A stretch of DNA of 56,678 bases, from assembly GCA_017403125.1 (NCBI GenBank), contig JAFQOR010000003.1:1-56678 (forward strand), in the 5' to 3' direction. Below the pieces are notes generated by a model that was not told where the DNA came from, ran no database searches, and was given only the letters and a program-made list of their open reading frames with translations. Made by a program: the position numbers and the translations under genes. The DNA comes from Alistipes sp. (GTDB taxonomy: Bacteria > Bacteroidota > Bacteroidia > Bacteroidales > Rikenellaceae). This document shows, in pieces, positions 44,585 through 51,737 of the stretch. The number at the start of each line of letters is the position of its first letter. Position 1 is the first letter of the stretch.

Positions 44585-45310
44585 ATGGCAGAGTTTGATG
44601 ATTTGACAATACCGCCCACCATGGCAGATGGCGAGATTGAGATGTTAGCAAGTGCCGATAATAGTTGGTTCGACCTCTCGCAGTTCGACCTCTCGCCCGC
44701 AATGGCGCTGTGCGTTCAGTTCCTCTTTAATATGCTGTTGTGCAGCCTTGTGGTGTGGCTATTCTACTATCCGAAGAGTCGCCGTAAGGACTTCTCCGTG
44801 ACCTTTATGTTCTTCTCGGCAGCGGTCTTTATGCTTCTCTACTTCATGGGTGGCGTGAGCATCGACATTACGGTGGGCTTGGGTCTGTTCATGATATTTG
44901 GCATCATGCGCTATCGTACCGAGATGGTGCCCATTCGCGAGATGACCTACCTGTTTATCTCTATTGCCATGGCGGTAATCAATGGTATAAACGTCATCAA
45001 TGACAGGCTGATACTTGCCAACATATTGCTGTTGGTGTTGATGTATGTCGTGGAGTATATCCTCACTCGCCGCCGCATAGCGTCGAAGCTCATCTGCTAC
45101 GAGCGCATCGAGCTCATACATGCCGAGCGTCGTAGTGAGCTTGTTGCCGATTTGGAGGCTCGTCTGGGTATCAAGATTAGTCGTGTCGAGGTCGGCAATG
45201 TCGATTTCTTGCGCGATGTAGCGTACTTGCGTATCTACTATAAGCCGGGCAAGGATGATGTGTTGAGTGTGGACAATACGATGAAGATTAATGAGAAAAA
45301 CGCCTTCTAA
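44585..45310 (+). CDS. DUF4956 integral membrane protein
   Basis: The 241-residue protein has an acidic N-terminus, then about four membrane helices: ALCVQFLFNMLLCSLVVWLF, VTFMFFSAAVFMLLYFMGGV, FISIAMAVINGINVI and LILANILLLVLMYVV. GLGLFMIFGIMRYRTEMVPI is the DUF4956 signature loop. A cytosolic C-terminal domain (about 160-241) follows. In many genomes such genes accompany VTC-domain genes. It may be the export channel or membrane anchor of the polyphosphate polymerase, an inference from gene pairing. Confidence 0.85.
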   Translation: MAEFDDLTIPPTMADGEIEMLASADNSWFDLSQFDLSPAMALCVQFLFNMLLCSLVVWLFYYPKSRRKDFSVTFMFFSAAVFMLLYFMGGVSIDITVGLGLFMIFGIMRYRTEMVPIREMTYLFISIAMAVINGINVINDRLILANILLLVLMYVVEYILTRRRIASKLICYERIELIHAERRSELVADLEARLGIKISRVEVGNVDFLRDVAYLRIYYKPGKDDVLSVDNTMKINEKNAF

Positions 45311-45326
45311 ATTATATTTTAACACC

Positions 45327-46127
45327 ATGAAAAACAGTATCATAAAGCGTTGTGCGATGCTCGTCGTAGCGCTTGCATGCTACGCTTCGGCGGGTGCGCA
45401 GGATGTTGCGGAGGCCTACGACACCACGTCGAATGACTTCTGTGCGCGTGTCGATGGAGCCTTCGAGTGGGAACCGGTCAAGAACCTCTCGTTAGAGGCG
45501 GAGTTGCAGTTGCGTTTGAAGGATGATTTGTCGTCGGTGGATCGTTTCCAGACGACCTTCGGTCTTAACTACGAGGTGTGTGACTATGTTGCCATAGGTG
45601 CCGACTATGTGCTTATCAACAACCACGATAGCGTGGATAAGATGTGGGAGAAACCCCGCCATCGCCTCAATGTCAATGTCGAGGGTAGCGTGCGCCTCGG
45701 TCGTGTCGAACTCTCGTTGAGAGAGAGGGTGCAGACGACCTTTCGCACCGACTCGGTAAATCGCTTCGAGAAGCCCGACCCCGAGATGATTCTGCGCTCG
45801 AAGTTGCAGGCCGAGTATAGCATACGCCATTCGCGATGGACGCCCTATGTGATGTTTGAGCTGCACAATACGCTTAATGCCCCCGCTGTGGTTGCCAACT
45901 ACAAGACGGCGGAGCTCACGCGCGACAACTACATAACGCGCTATCGTGCCGGTGTTGGTGCCAAGTATCGCCTTTCGCGCAACCACCGTTTGGAGTTCTA
46001 CTATATCTTCGACTACGACCGCTCCTACGACATCGATTACAAGGGGAACAAGGGCGATTTGAAGGGTTATGTGCGCGAGAACGAGTTTCGCCATATCTTC
46101 GGTATATCCTATAAATTCAAGTTGTAG
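45327..46127 (+). CDS. DUF2490-like outer-membrane barrel protein
   Basis: The 266-residue protein has a signal peptide (MKNSIIKRCAMLVVALACYA, then SAGAQD). Many amphipathic strands follow, such as LSLEAELQLRLKDD, RHRLNVNVEGSVRLG and HRLEFYYIFDYDRSYDID, and it ends FGISYKFKL. This fits the DUF2490 barrel pattern, in which a conserved Trp/Arg-containing segment near the middle (SIRHSRWTPYVMFELHN) is typical. I chose ATG 45327 because the preceding in-frame codons lie within the end of the DUF4956 gene. It is the outer-membrane member of the VTC/DUF4956 group. Confidence 0.82.
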   Translation: MKNSIIKRCAMLVVALACYASAGAQDVAEAYDTTSNDFCARVDGAFEWEPVKNLSLEAELQLRLKDDLSSVDRFQTTFGLNYEVCDYVAIGADYVLINNHDSVDKMWEKPRHRLNVNVEGSVRLGRVELSLRERVQTTFRTDSVNRFEKPDPEMILRSKLQAEYSIRHSRWTPYVMFELHNTLNAPAVVANYKTAELTRDNYITRYRAGVGAKYRLSRNHRLEFYYIFDYDRSYDIDYKGNKGDLKGYVRENEFRHIFGISYKFKL

Positions 46128-46129
46128 CC

Positions 46130-46672
46130 ATGCGTAGGTTGTTATTGGTCCTCGCTATGGTGGCCATGGCTTTCGGTGTCGAGGCGCGAGGGCCTATGTA
46201 TGTGGTTAATGGCATGGTTGTGGAGAGTATCGACCATATCCAGCATGAGGATATCGAGAGTATCGATGTGCTGCCTGCCGACGACGAGACTATTGCTCTG
46301 TGGGGCGATGCCGCTATGGAGGGCGTCATTGTGGTGCGCCTGCGCTACGACACCCCGGCAAGCTTTGTGGCAGAGGGGTGCGACAACTTTACCGACTATT
46401 TGGCAAAACATGTACGCTGGAAGGATAGTATGCCGTGCGAACGAGTATCGCTGCGCATAAGGGTCGATGCGGAGGGTCGTGCGACAATCGGCGAGATTCT
46501 CGAATCCACGTCGCGCCAATTCTTGAAGCGTGTCGAGCAGGCTATTGCCGAGGCGCCGTTGTGGCAGTCGGCTATGCGCGATGGTAAGCCTGTCGATAGC
46601 ATACATCTTGTTAATCTGCAACTTCCCGAGGGTGCCACTATGCCCGTCGAGCGAGTCATTATAATGTTATAG
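46130..46672 (+). CDS. Small exported protein: plug-like segment plus TonB-C-like domain
   Basis: The 180-residue protein has a signal peptide (MRRLLLVLAMVAMAFGVEA). Residues about 22-70 resemble the plug region of TonB-dependent receptors (PMYVVNGMVVESID, ESIDVLPADDETIALWGDAA, EGVIVVRL). Residues about 90-180 resemble the TonB C-terminal domain (VSLRIRVDAEGRATIGEI, RVEQAIAEAPLWQ). No barrel or membrane anchor follows. It may be a periplasmic adaptor or a competitor of energised receptors. It starts 2 bases after the barrel gene stop, so it is part of that transcript. Confidence 0.72.
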   Translation: MRRLLLVLAMVAMAFGVEARGPMYVVNGMVVESIDHIQHEDIESIDVLPADDETIALWGDAAMEGVIVVRLRYDTPASFVAEGCDNFTDYLAKHVRWKDSMPCERVSLRIRVDAEGRATIGEILESTSRQFLKRVEQAIAEAPLWQSAMRDGKPVDSIHLVNLQLPEGATMPVERVIIML

Positions 46673-46685
46673 AAGGAGGCAAGGC

Positions 46686-47996
46686 ATGGCTATTCAACCC
46701 CTCGATATTGCTACTACGGCTGCCGAGAGCCTTACGCTCCTCGATTTGCAGCGTATGGTGCGCTTTACGCTTGAAGAGCGCTTCAACGTGCCATTGTGGG
46801 TAGGTGCCGATATCTCGGAGCTGAAACTGAATCGTTCGGGCCACTGCTATCTGAACCTCGTCGAAAAGGGTGCGGGAGAGGGAACACCTCTTGCCGAGGC
46901 GCGTGCCGTCATCTGGCGTTCGGCATATGCCACGCTTGCTAAGCGTTTTGCCGAGGCTACGGGAAGTGAGCTTCGGGCTGGTATGCGTATCATGGCGCGT
47001 GTTGTTGTAACCTATCACGAGGTCTATGGCTTCTCGTTGCAAATCATCGACATCGACCCCACATATACGTTGGGTGAGGTGGAGCGTCGCCGTCGCGAGA
47101 CCATTGCACGCTTGCAGTCCGACGGAGTGTGGGATATGAATCGTGAGGTGGAGCTACCGTGCCCCGTGCTGCGTATCGCTGTGGTGTCGAGTGCTACGGC
47201 TGCCGGTTACGAGGATTTTGTTCGCGAGTTGGGGCGTTCGCCCTTTGCGTTTCGTGTGACGCTCTTCGAGGCGGGCATGCAGGGCGATGCTGCCGAGCAG
47301 AGTATTGTCGATGCTCTGGCGCGCATTGCCGAGTCGATGGACGATTTCGATGTGGTTGCCATGTTGCGTGGCGGAGGCTCGACAAGCGATTTGGCGCTCT
47401 TCGACTCCTATCGTCTTGCCTCACATGTGGCGCAGTTTCCGTTGCCGGTGTTTACGGGTATAGGTCACGACAGGGATGTGAGCGTGGTGGATATGGTTGC
47501 GCACACTATGTGTAAGACGCCTACGGCTGTTGCAACTCATATTGTGGAGTTGGCTATGGAGCAGTGGGCATTGCTCGACAGCGTGGCGCAGCAGGTGCGC
47601 GATATGGCTGTTTCGCGCCTTGCCACCGAACGTCTTGCGTTGGAGCGTAATGCTGCGGAGCTGGGGCGTTCGGCGGTGGTGTTGCTCAACAACGCGAACC
47701 ACCGTCTCGACGTTGCCGAGCGTGGCGTTATTGAGGGTGCACGACGGCTTGTGCAGGATGAGTGGCATAGAGTCGAGCGTGCGCAAGATGTCATCGACAG
47801 CCGTTCGGTGGAGAGCATCCTGCGTTGTGGCTTTGCTGTTGTGCGCGATAAGGATGGCGGGCTTCTTCATATCGACGATGTAGGGTTGGGCTCGACGTTG
47901 AGCATCGAGCTTTATGGCGGAAGTATCGAGGCGGAGGCACGCCGCATAGATCGCAATGATACGAGGAGTAAGAGTAGTAAACGGAGTAAAACATAG
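46686..47996 (+). CDS. xseA: Exodeoxyribonuclease VII, large subunit
   Basis: Cuts single-stranded DNA to short oligonucleotides together with XseB. The 436-residue protein has an N-terminal OB fold (VGADISELKLNRSGHCYLNL), the catalytic region RIAVVSSATAAGYEDFV, VAMLRGGGSTSDLALFDSY, VFTGIGHDRDVSVVDMVAH and KTPTAVATHI, then a long coiled coil. RCGFAVVRDKDGGLL near the end is typical. The C-terminus is a short basic tail. xseB starts 6 bases after its stop. Confidence 0.94.
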   Translation: MAIQPLDIATTAAESLTLLDLQRMVRFTLEERFNVPLWVGADISELKLNRSGHCYLNLVEKGAGEGTPLAEARAVIWRSAYATLAKRFAEATGSELRAGMRIMARVVVTYHEVYGFSLQIIDIDPTYTLGEVERRRRETIARLQSDGVWDMNREVELPCPVLRIAVVSSATAAGYEDFVRELGRSPFAFRVTLFEAGMQGDAAEQSIVDALARIAESMDDFDVVAMLRGGGSTSDLALFDSYRLASHVAQFPLPVFTGIGHDRDVSVVDMVAHTMCKTPTAVATHIVELAMEQWALLDSVAQQVRDMAVSRLATERLALERNAAELGRSAVVLLNNANHRLDVAERGVIEGARRLVQDEWHRVERAQDVIDSRSVESILRCGFAVVRDKDGGLLHIDDVGLGSTLSIELYGGSIEAEARRIDRNDTRSKSSKRSKT

Positions 47997-48002
47997 AAAG
48001 TT

Positions 48003-48203
48003 ATGGCAAACATAGACAAACAGACCTCCTATGCCGAGGCTATGGCGGAGGTGGAGCAGATTGTGGCACGTCTGCGCTCGTCGGAGTTGGGTATAGATGA
48101 GTTGTCGGGTGCGGTGCGTCGCGCCAACGAGCTTATAGCAGAGTGTCGCAAGCGTCTTGTGACCACCGAGGAGGAGGTCGAGCGTCTGATAAAGGGGGAG
48201 TAG
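48003..48203 (+). CDS. xseB: Exodeoxyribonuclease VII, small subunit
   Basis: The 66-residue helical protein has the family pattern SYAEAMAEVEQIVARLRSSE, then LGIDELSGAVRRANELIAEC and KRLVTTEEEVERLI. It forms the small-subunit helices around XseA. Length and place directly behind xseA confirm the call. The zinc-ribbon methyltransferase gene follows 8 bases later. Confidence 0.93.
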   Translation: MANIDKQTSYAEAMAEVEQIVARLRSSELGIDELSGAVRRANELIAECRKRLVTTEEEVERLIKGE

Positions 48204-48211
48204 CAAAGATT

Positions 48212-48985
48212 ATGAAGTCGTTGATACGCTGGTCACTTAACCACATACCTCGACGTTGGCTGCAACGTCTTGCCGGCTTTGTGGTTCCCGTTATGGGTGT
48301 CGCCTACGTGGGTCGTGGGCGTCGTTGTCCGGTGTGCGGCAAGCGGTGTCGTAAGTTTCTGCCCTATGGCTACACCACTTCGCGCGAAGATGCCCTCTGT
48401 CCGCGCTGCTTGTCGTTGGAGCGCCATCGTATGATATGGCTGTGGTTGGAGCGCCATAGCAACCTTATGCAGAGTCGTCCCAAGATGTTACATATAGCTC
48501 CGGAGGTGTCGCTCATGCGACATTTCAAGCGGTTGTATCGGGGTACGGAGAGCTATATTACCGCCGATTTGGAGTCACCTTTGGCCGATATGCACTTCGA
48601 CGTACAAGAAATTCCGTTGGCTGATCGTTCTGTGGATGTGGTGATATGCAACCACCTCTTCGAGCATGTCGAGGATGATAGGCGCGCCATGAGCGAGTTG
48701 TATCGTGTGATGCGCTATGGGGGTTGGGGCATAATGCTTGTGCCGGAGGATAGGGGGCGAGAGAGCACCTTTGAGGATGAAACGATAACCGACGCCAAGG
48801 AGCGAACGCGCCTGTTTGGTCAGTATGACCATCGTCGCGTCTATGGCAGAGACTACGACGAGCGTCTGCGCGAGGCGGGCTTCGAAGTAGAACGCATAGC
48901 ATATGCCGCACTGTTGAGCGACGACGAACGAAGGATGTATAGCATAGGTCACGACGATTTGGTTGTCGTGCGCAAGCCACAATAA
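48212..48985 (+). CDS. Zinc-ribbon SAM-dependent methyltransferase
   Basis: The 257-residue protein has an N-terminal Cys cluster (Cys39, Cys42, Cys46, Cys63, Cys66 in CPVCGKRC and LCPRCLSLERHR). A class I methyltransferase domain follows with YITADLESPLADMHFDVQE, CNHLFEHVEDDRRAMSEL and YGGWGIMLVPEDRG, typical of the Methyltransf_11 fold with a weak motif I (LHIAPEVSLMRHF). ATG 48212 was chosen after the xseB stop. Its stop overlaps the RSH start by one base. The substrate is unknown; a sugar, lipid or rRNA target is possible. Confidence 0.85.
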   Translation: MKSLIRWSLNHIPRRWLQRLAGFVVPVMGVAYVGRGRRCPVCGKRCRKFLPYGYTTSREDALCPRCLSLERHRMIWLWLERHSNLMQSRPKMLHIAPEVSLMRHFKRLYRGTESYITADLESPLADMHFDVQEIPLADRSVDVVICNHLFEHVEDDRRAMSELYRVMRYGGWGIMLVPEDRGRESTFEDETITDAKERTRLFGQYDHRRVYGRDYDERLREAGFEVERIAYAALLSDDERRMYSIGHDDLVVVRKPQ

Positions 48986-51219
48986 TGAGTCAGGCAAAAT
49001 TAGTAGTGATGATAGATACGAAGAGTAGATATGCCGATTTCGAGGCGCTTGTAGCCTCGCAGTTTTCCGAGCTTACGCAGCAGATGGTAGCCTCGGCGCT
49101 CGACTATGCCGCCGAGCATCTCTCGGCAGAGCAACGCTACGACGGACGTCCCATGCTCGACCATGGCGTTGGCGTGGCACGTATTGTTGTCGAGCAGATA
49201 GGCCTTGGTCGCAACTCGACCATCGCTGCCATACTGCACGACGTGGTGCGTATCGCCTTGCAGCAGCAGAGCGATTCGGTAGCCTCGATTATGGCGGATG
49301 TCGAGAGGCTCTATGGCAAGGAGGTGTTGGGCATCGTCCTCGCCTTGTGCAAGATATCGGATATAAGGATGAAGATTTCGCAGGAGCAGGCGTCGGACTT
49401 TCGCGACATGATTGTCTCCTATTCGGAGGATCCGCGTGTCATCCTCATCAAGCTTGCCGACAGATTGGAGGTCATGCGTTCGCTCGATATCTTCCCGCCG
49501 TCGAAGCGACGCACGAAGAGCTGGGAGAGCCTAAATCTCTATGCGCAGATAGCCCACAAGCTCGGCCTTTATGGTATCAAGAGCGAGTTGGAGGATTTGT
49601 CGTTGAAGTACCTCGAACCCGAGGCGTACAACGATATAGTGCACAAGTTGGAGGTTGGTGAGGCGGAGCGCATGAGTTTCATCGAGCAGTTTTTGGCTCC
49701 GGTGCGTGAGCTTTTGGATAGGGATGGCATAAAATACCACATAAAGAGCCGCACGAAGTCGGTTTACAGCATCTTTCAGAAGATGCGTAAGCAGAGGGTT
49801 GAGTTTGAGGGGGTCTTCGATATCTTTGCTCTGCGCATCATCATCGACTCTCCGTTGGAGCGTGAGAAGAGCCTCTGCTGGACGGTATATTCGCACGTTA
49901 CGAGCCTCTATATTCCTAACCCCGAGCGCATGCGCGACTGGATAACTATCCCCAAATCCAATGGTTATGAGTCGTTGCATACGACCGTAGTCACCAAGGA
50001 GGGTCGCTGGGTCGAGGTGCAGATTCGCACCGAGCGCATGGACGAGGTCGCCGAGCGCGGCATCGCGGCACATTGGCGCTATAAGGGGGTGCGTCAGGGC
50101 GGCATGGGGGCGGAGCAGTGGTTGCAACGCCTACGTGAGTTGTTGGAGGATGCTACGTCGGAGTCGATAGCTCGACGTTTCGATACGAAGAGTACTACGG
50201 GCGAGATCTTCGTCTTTACGCCGTCGGGCGATATACGCAAGCTGCCCGAGGGTGCTACGGTGCTCGACTTCGCCTTCGACATCCACACCTCGTTGGGCTC
50301 GATTTGTGTAGGAGCGAAGATTGGAGGCAAGGTTGTACCTATCAAGGAGCGACTCTCGAATGGTGATATATGCGAGGTCCTCACGCGCAAGGACCAGACG
50401 CCCAAGGCTGATTGGCTATCGATATGTGTTACGAGCAAGGCGCGTTCGCGCATACGTGCCTACCTTCGTGAGCAGGAGGCGAAGCATGCTCGCTTGGGTC
50501 GCGAGGAGTTGGAGCGCAAGCTGAAAAATTGGAAGATGGAGGTGCAGATAGACGAGGCTGTTGCCTATCTGTGCAAATCCTATAAGTTGCGTCGTGGCAA
50601 TGAGTTATATACTCTTATTGCCGACCAACGTGTCGATTTGATGGAGGTTAAGGAGCGCCTTACGAAGTGGCTCTCGGGCGAGGCGGATGAGCAGCGACGC
50701 TTGGCGGCTGCCGAGGTCGAGGAGGAGAAGCGTCGCAAGCAGGAGCAGCGCGAGGCGCCGCGTAGCGCCGATGCTTTGGTTATCGACGATAGCATAAACA
50801 ACATCGAGTATAAGTTGGCGCGTTGTTGCAACCCCGTCAAGGGTGATGACATCTTTGGCTTTGTGACAATCAATAGCGGCATAACGATTCATCGTGGCGA
50901 TTGTCCGAATGCTCGTCGCATGAGGGAGCGTTACCCCTATCGTGTGCTCGATGCGCGTTGGCGTGACGATGTGCAGGGGGCATTCCGCATCACCGTAGCC
51001 ATCACGGCTGCCGACCTTCCGGGGCTGGCGACATCAATTATGGATGTGGCGTCCAAGGAGCTTGGTCTTGCGGTGCGCTCCATCAACTTCGAACCTCGTG
51101 GCGACGGCATGGCGTCGGCACGCCTTACGGTTGAGGTCCCGGGTTCGGGTGTGGTAGATACGTTGTTGCACTCGTTGCGCCGTATTCGAGGCGTAAGGAG
51201 TGCCCATCGCGCAAACTAA
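48985..51219 (+). CDS. RelA/SpoT (RSH) family (p)ppGpp enzyme with degenerate HD site
   Basis: The 744-residue protein has the order HD domain (about 40-180), synthetase (about 235-360), TGS (about 405-470), a zinc/Cys region (CCNPVKGDDIFGF, about 610) and ACT (about 665-744). The synthetase has RTKSVYSIFQKM, FDIFALRIII and NGYESLHTTV. TGS has IFVFTPSGDIRKLPEG. In the HD domain His60, His85, Asp86 and Asp159 remain. The following pair is Arg89-Ile90 (HDVVRI), where hydrolase-active enzymes have Glu-Asp (HDxxED). This predicts weak or no (p)ppGpp hydrolysis, so it is probably a RelA-like synthetase. Confidence 0.9.
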   Translation: MSQAKLVVMIDTKSRYADFEALVASQFSELTQQMVASALDYAAEHLSAEQRYDGRPMLDHGVGVARIVVEQIGLGRNSTIAAILHDVVRIALQQQSDSVASIMADVERLYGKEVLGIVLALCKISDIRMKISQEQASDFRDMIVSYSEDPRVILIKLADRLEVMRSLDIFPPSKRRTKSWESLNLYAQIAHKLGLYGIKSELEDLSLKYLEPEAYNDIVHKLEVGEAERMSFIEQFLAPVRELLDRDGIKYHIKSRTKSVYSIFQKMRKQRVEFEGVFDIFALRIIIDSPLEREKSLCWTVYSHVTSLYIPNPERMRDWITIPKSNGYESLHTTVVTKEGRWVEVQIRTERMDEVAERGIAAHWRYKGVRQGGMGAEQWLQRLRELLEDATSESIARRFDTKSTTGEIFVFTPSGDIRKLPEGATVLDFAFDIHTSLGSICVGAKIGGKVVPIKERLSNGDICEVLTRKDQTPKADWLSICVTSKARSRIRAYLREQEAKHARLGREELERKLKNWKMEVQIDEAVAYLCKSYKLRRGNELYTLIADQRVDLMEVKERLTKWLSGEADEQRRLAAAEVEEEKRRKQEQREAPRSADALVIDDSINNIEYKLARCCNPVKGDDIFGFVTINSGITIHRGDCPNARRMRERYPYRVLDARWRDDVQGAFRITVAITAADLPGLATSIMDVASKELGLAVRSINFEPRGDGMASARLTVEVPGSGVVDTLLHSLRRIRGVRSAHRAN

Positions 51220-51262
51220 ACAGATGACAAGCTGATTACTAACTGAAAAAACTACTATAACT

Positions 51263-51607
51263 ATGAATGTTGAAGCTATGGCACACTGCCCGTGGGGCGA
51301 TAATCTTGCGACGTGTGCAATCACCGTATGTGACCGCGAGGGTGTGGTCCTCTACCAGAACAATCGCTCTGTTGCCGTCAATGGCGATGTGCGAGGCAAG
51401 TCGATGATTCCCTGCCACTCGGAGCGCTCGCGACAGATTATCGAGCGGCTTATTAGCAATGGCGAGAATAACGCCTACACCATTCAGAAGCGCGGTTTGC
51501 GCAAACTTATCTACCAGACGCCGTGGTATGCCGAAGGAGAGGTTGCAGGCTTGGTGGAGTTTTCGTTGGAGATTCCGGAGGATATGCCGCACTACGTTCG
51601 CGAATAA
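51263..51607 (+). CDS. Single PAS-domain protein
   Basis: The 114-residue cytosolic protein has one PAS fold: AMAHCPWGDNLATCAITVCD, GVVLYQNNRSVAVNG, a middle helix with HSERSRQIIERLISNGENN, and the ending strand AGLVEFSLEIPEDMPHYVRE. Two Cys residues and the CPWG phrase are worth noting. No kinase, cyclase or DNA-binding domain is attached, so it must signal by contact with a partner. It lies 44 bases after the RSH gene and may be co-transcribed with it. Confidence 0.8.
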   Translation: MNVEAMAHCPWGDNLATCAITVCDREGVVLYQNNRSVAVNGDVRGKSMIPCHSERSRQIIERLISNGENNAYTIQKRGLRKLIYQTPWYAEGEVAGLVEFSLEIPEDMPHYVRE

Positions 51608-51671
51608 CTATTTTCGGCGGATAGTAAGATAAAAAATGGCATTTTCTTGACTGCTATTACGGAAATATTTG

Positions 51672-51679
51672 TAACTTTG
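51672..51679 (+). promoter_or_regulatory. -7 box upstream of the NagB-like fusion gene
   Basis: TAACTTTG, 59 bases before the start, with a TTG 22 bases upstream. Moderate match. Confidence 0.5.
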
Positions 51680-51737
51680 ACACTCGGAATAGTGTTTAAA
51701 TTATTGATGAGATAATATAATAAAAAATAGTAGATAT

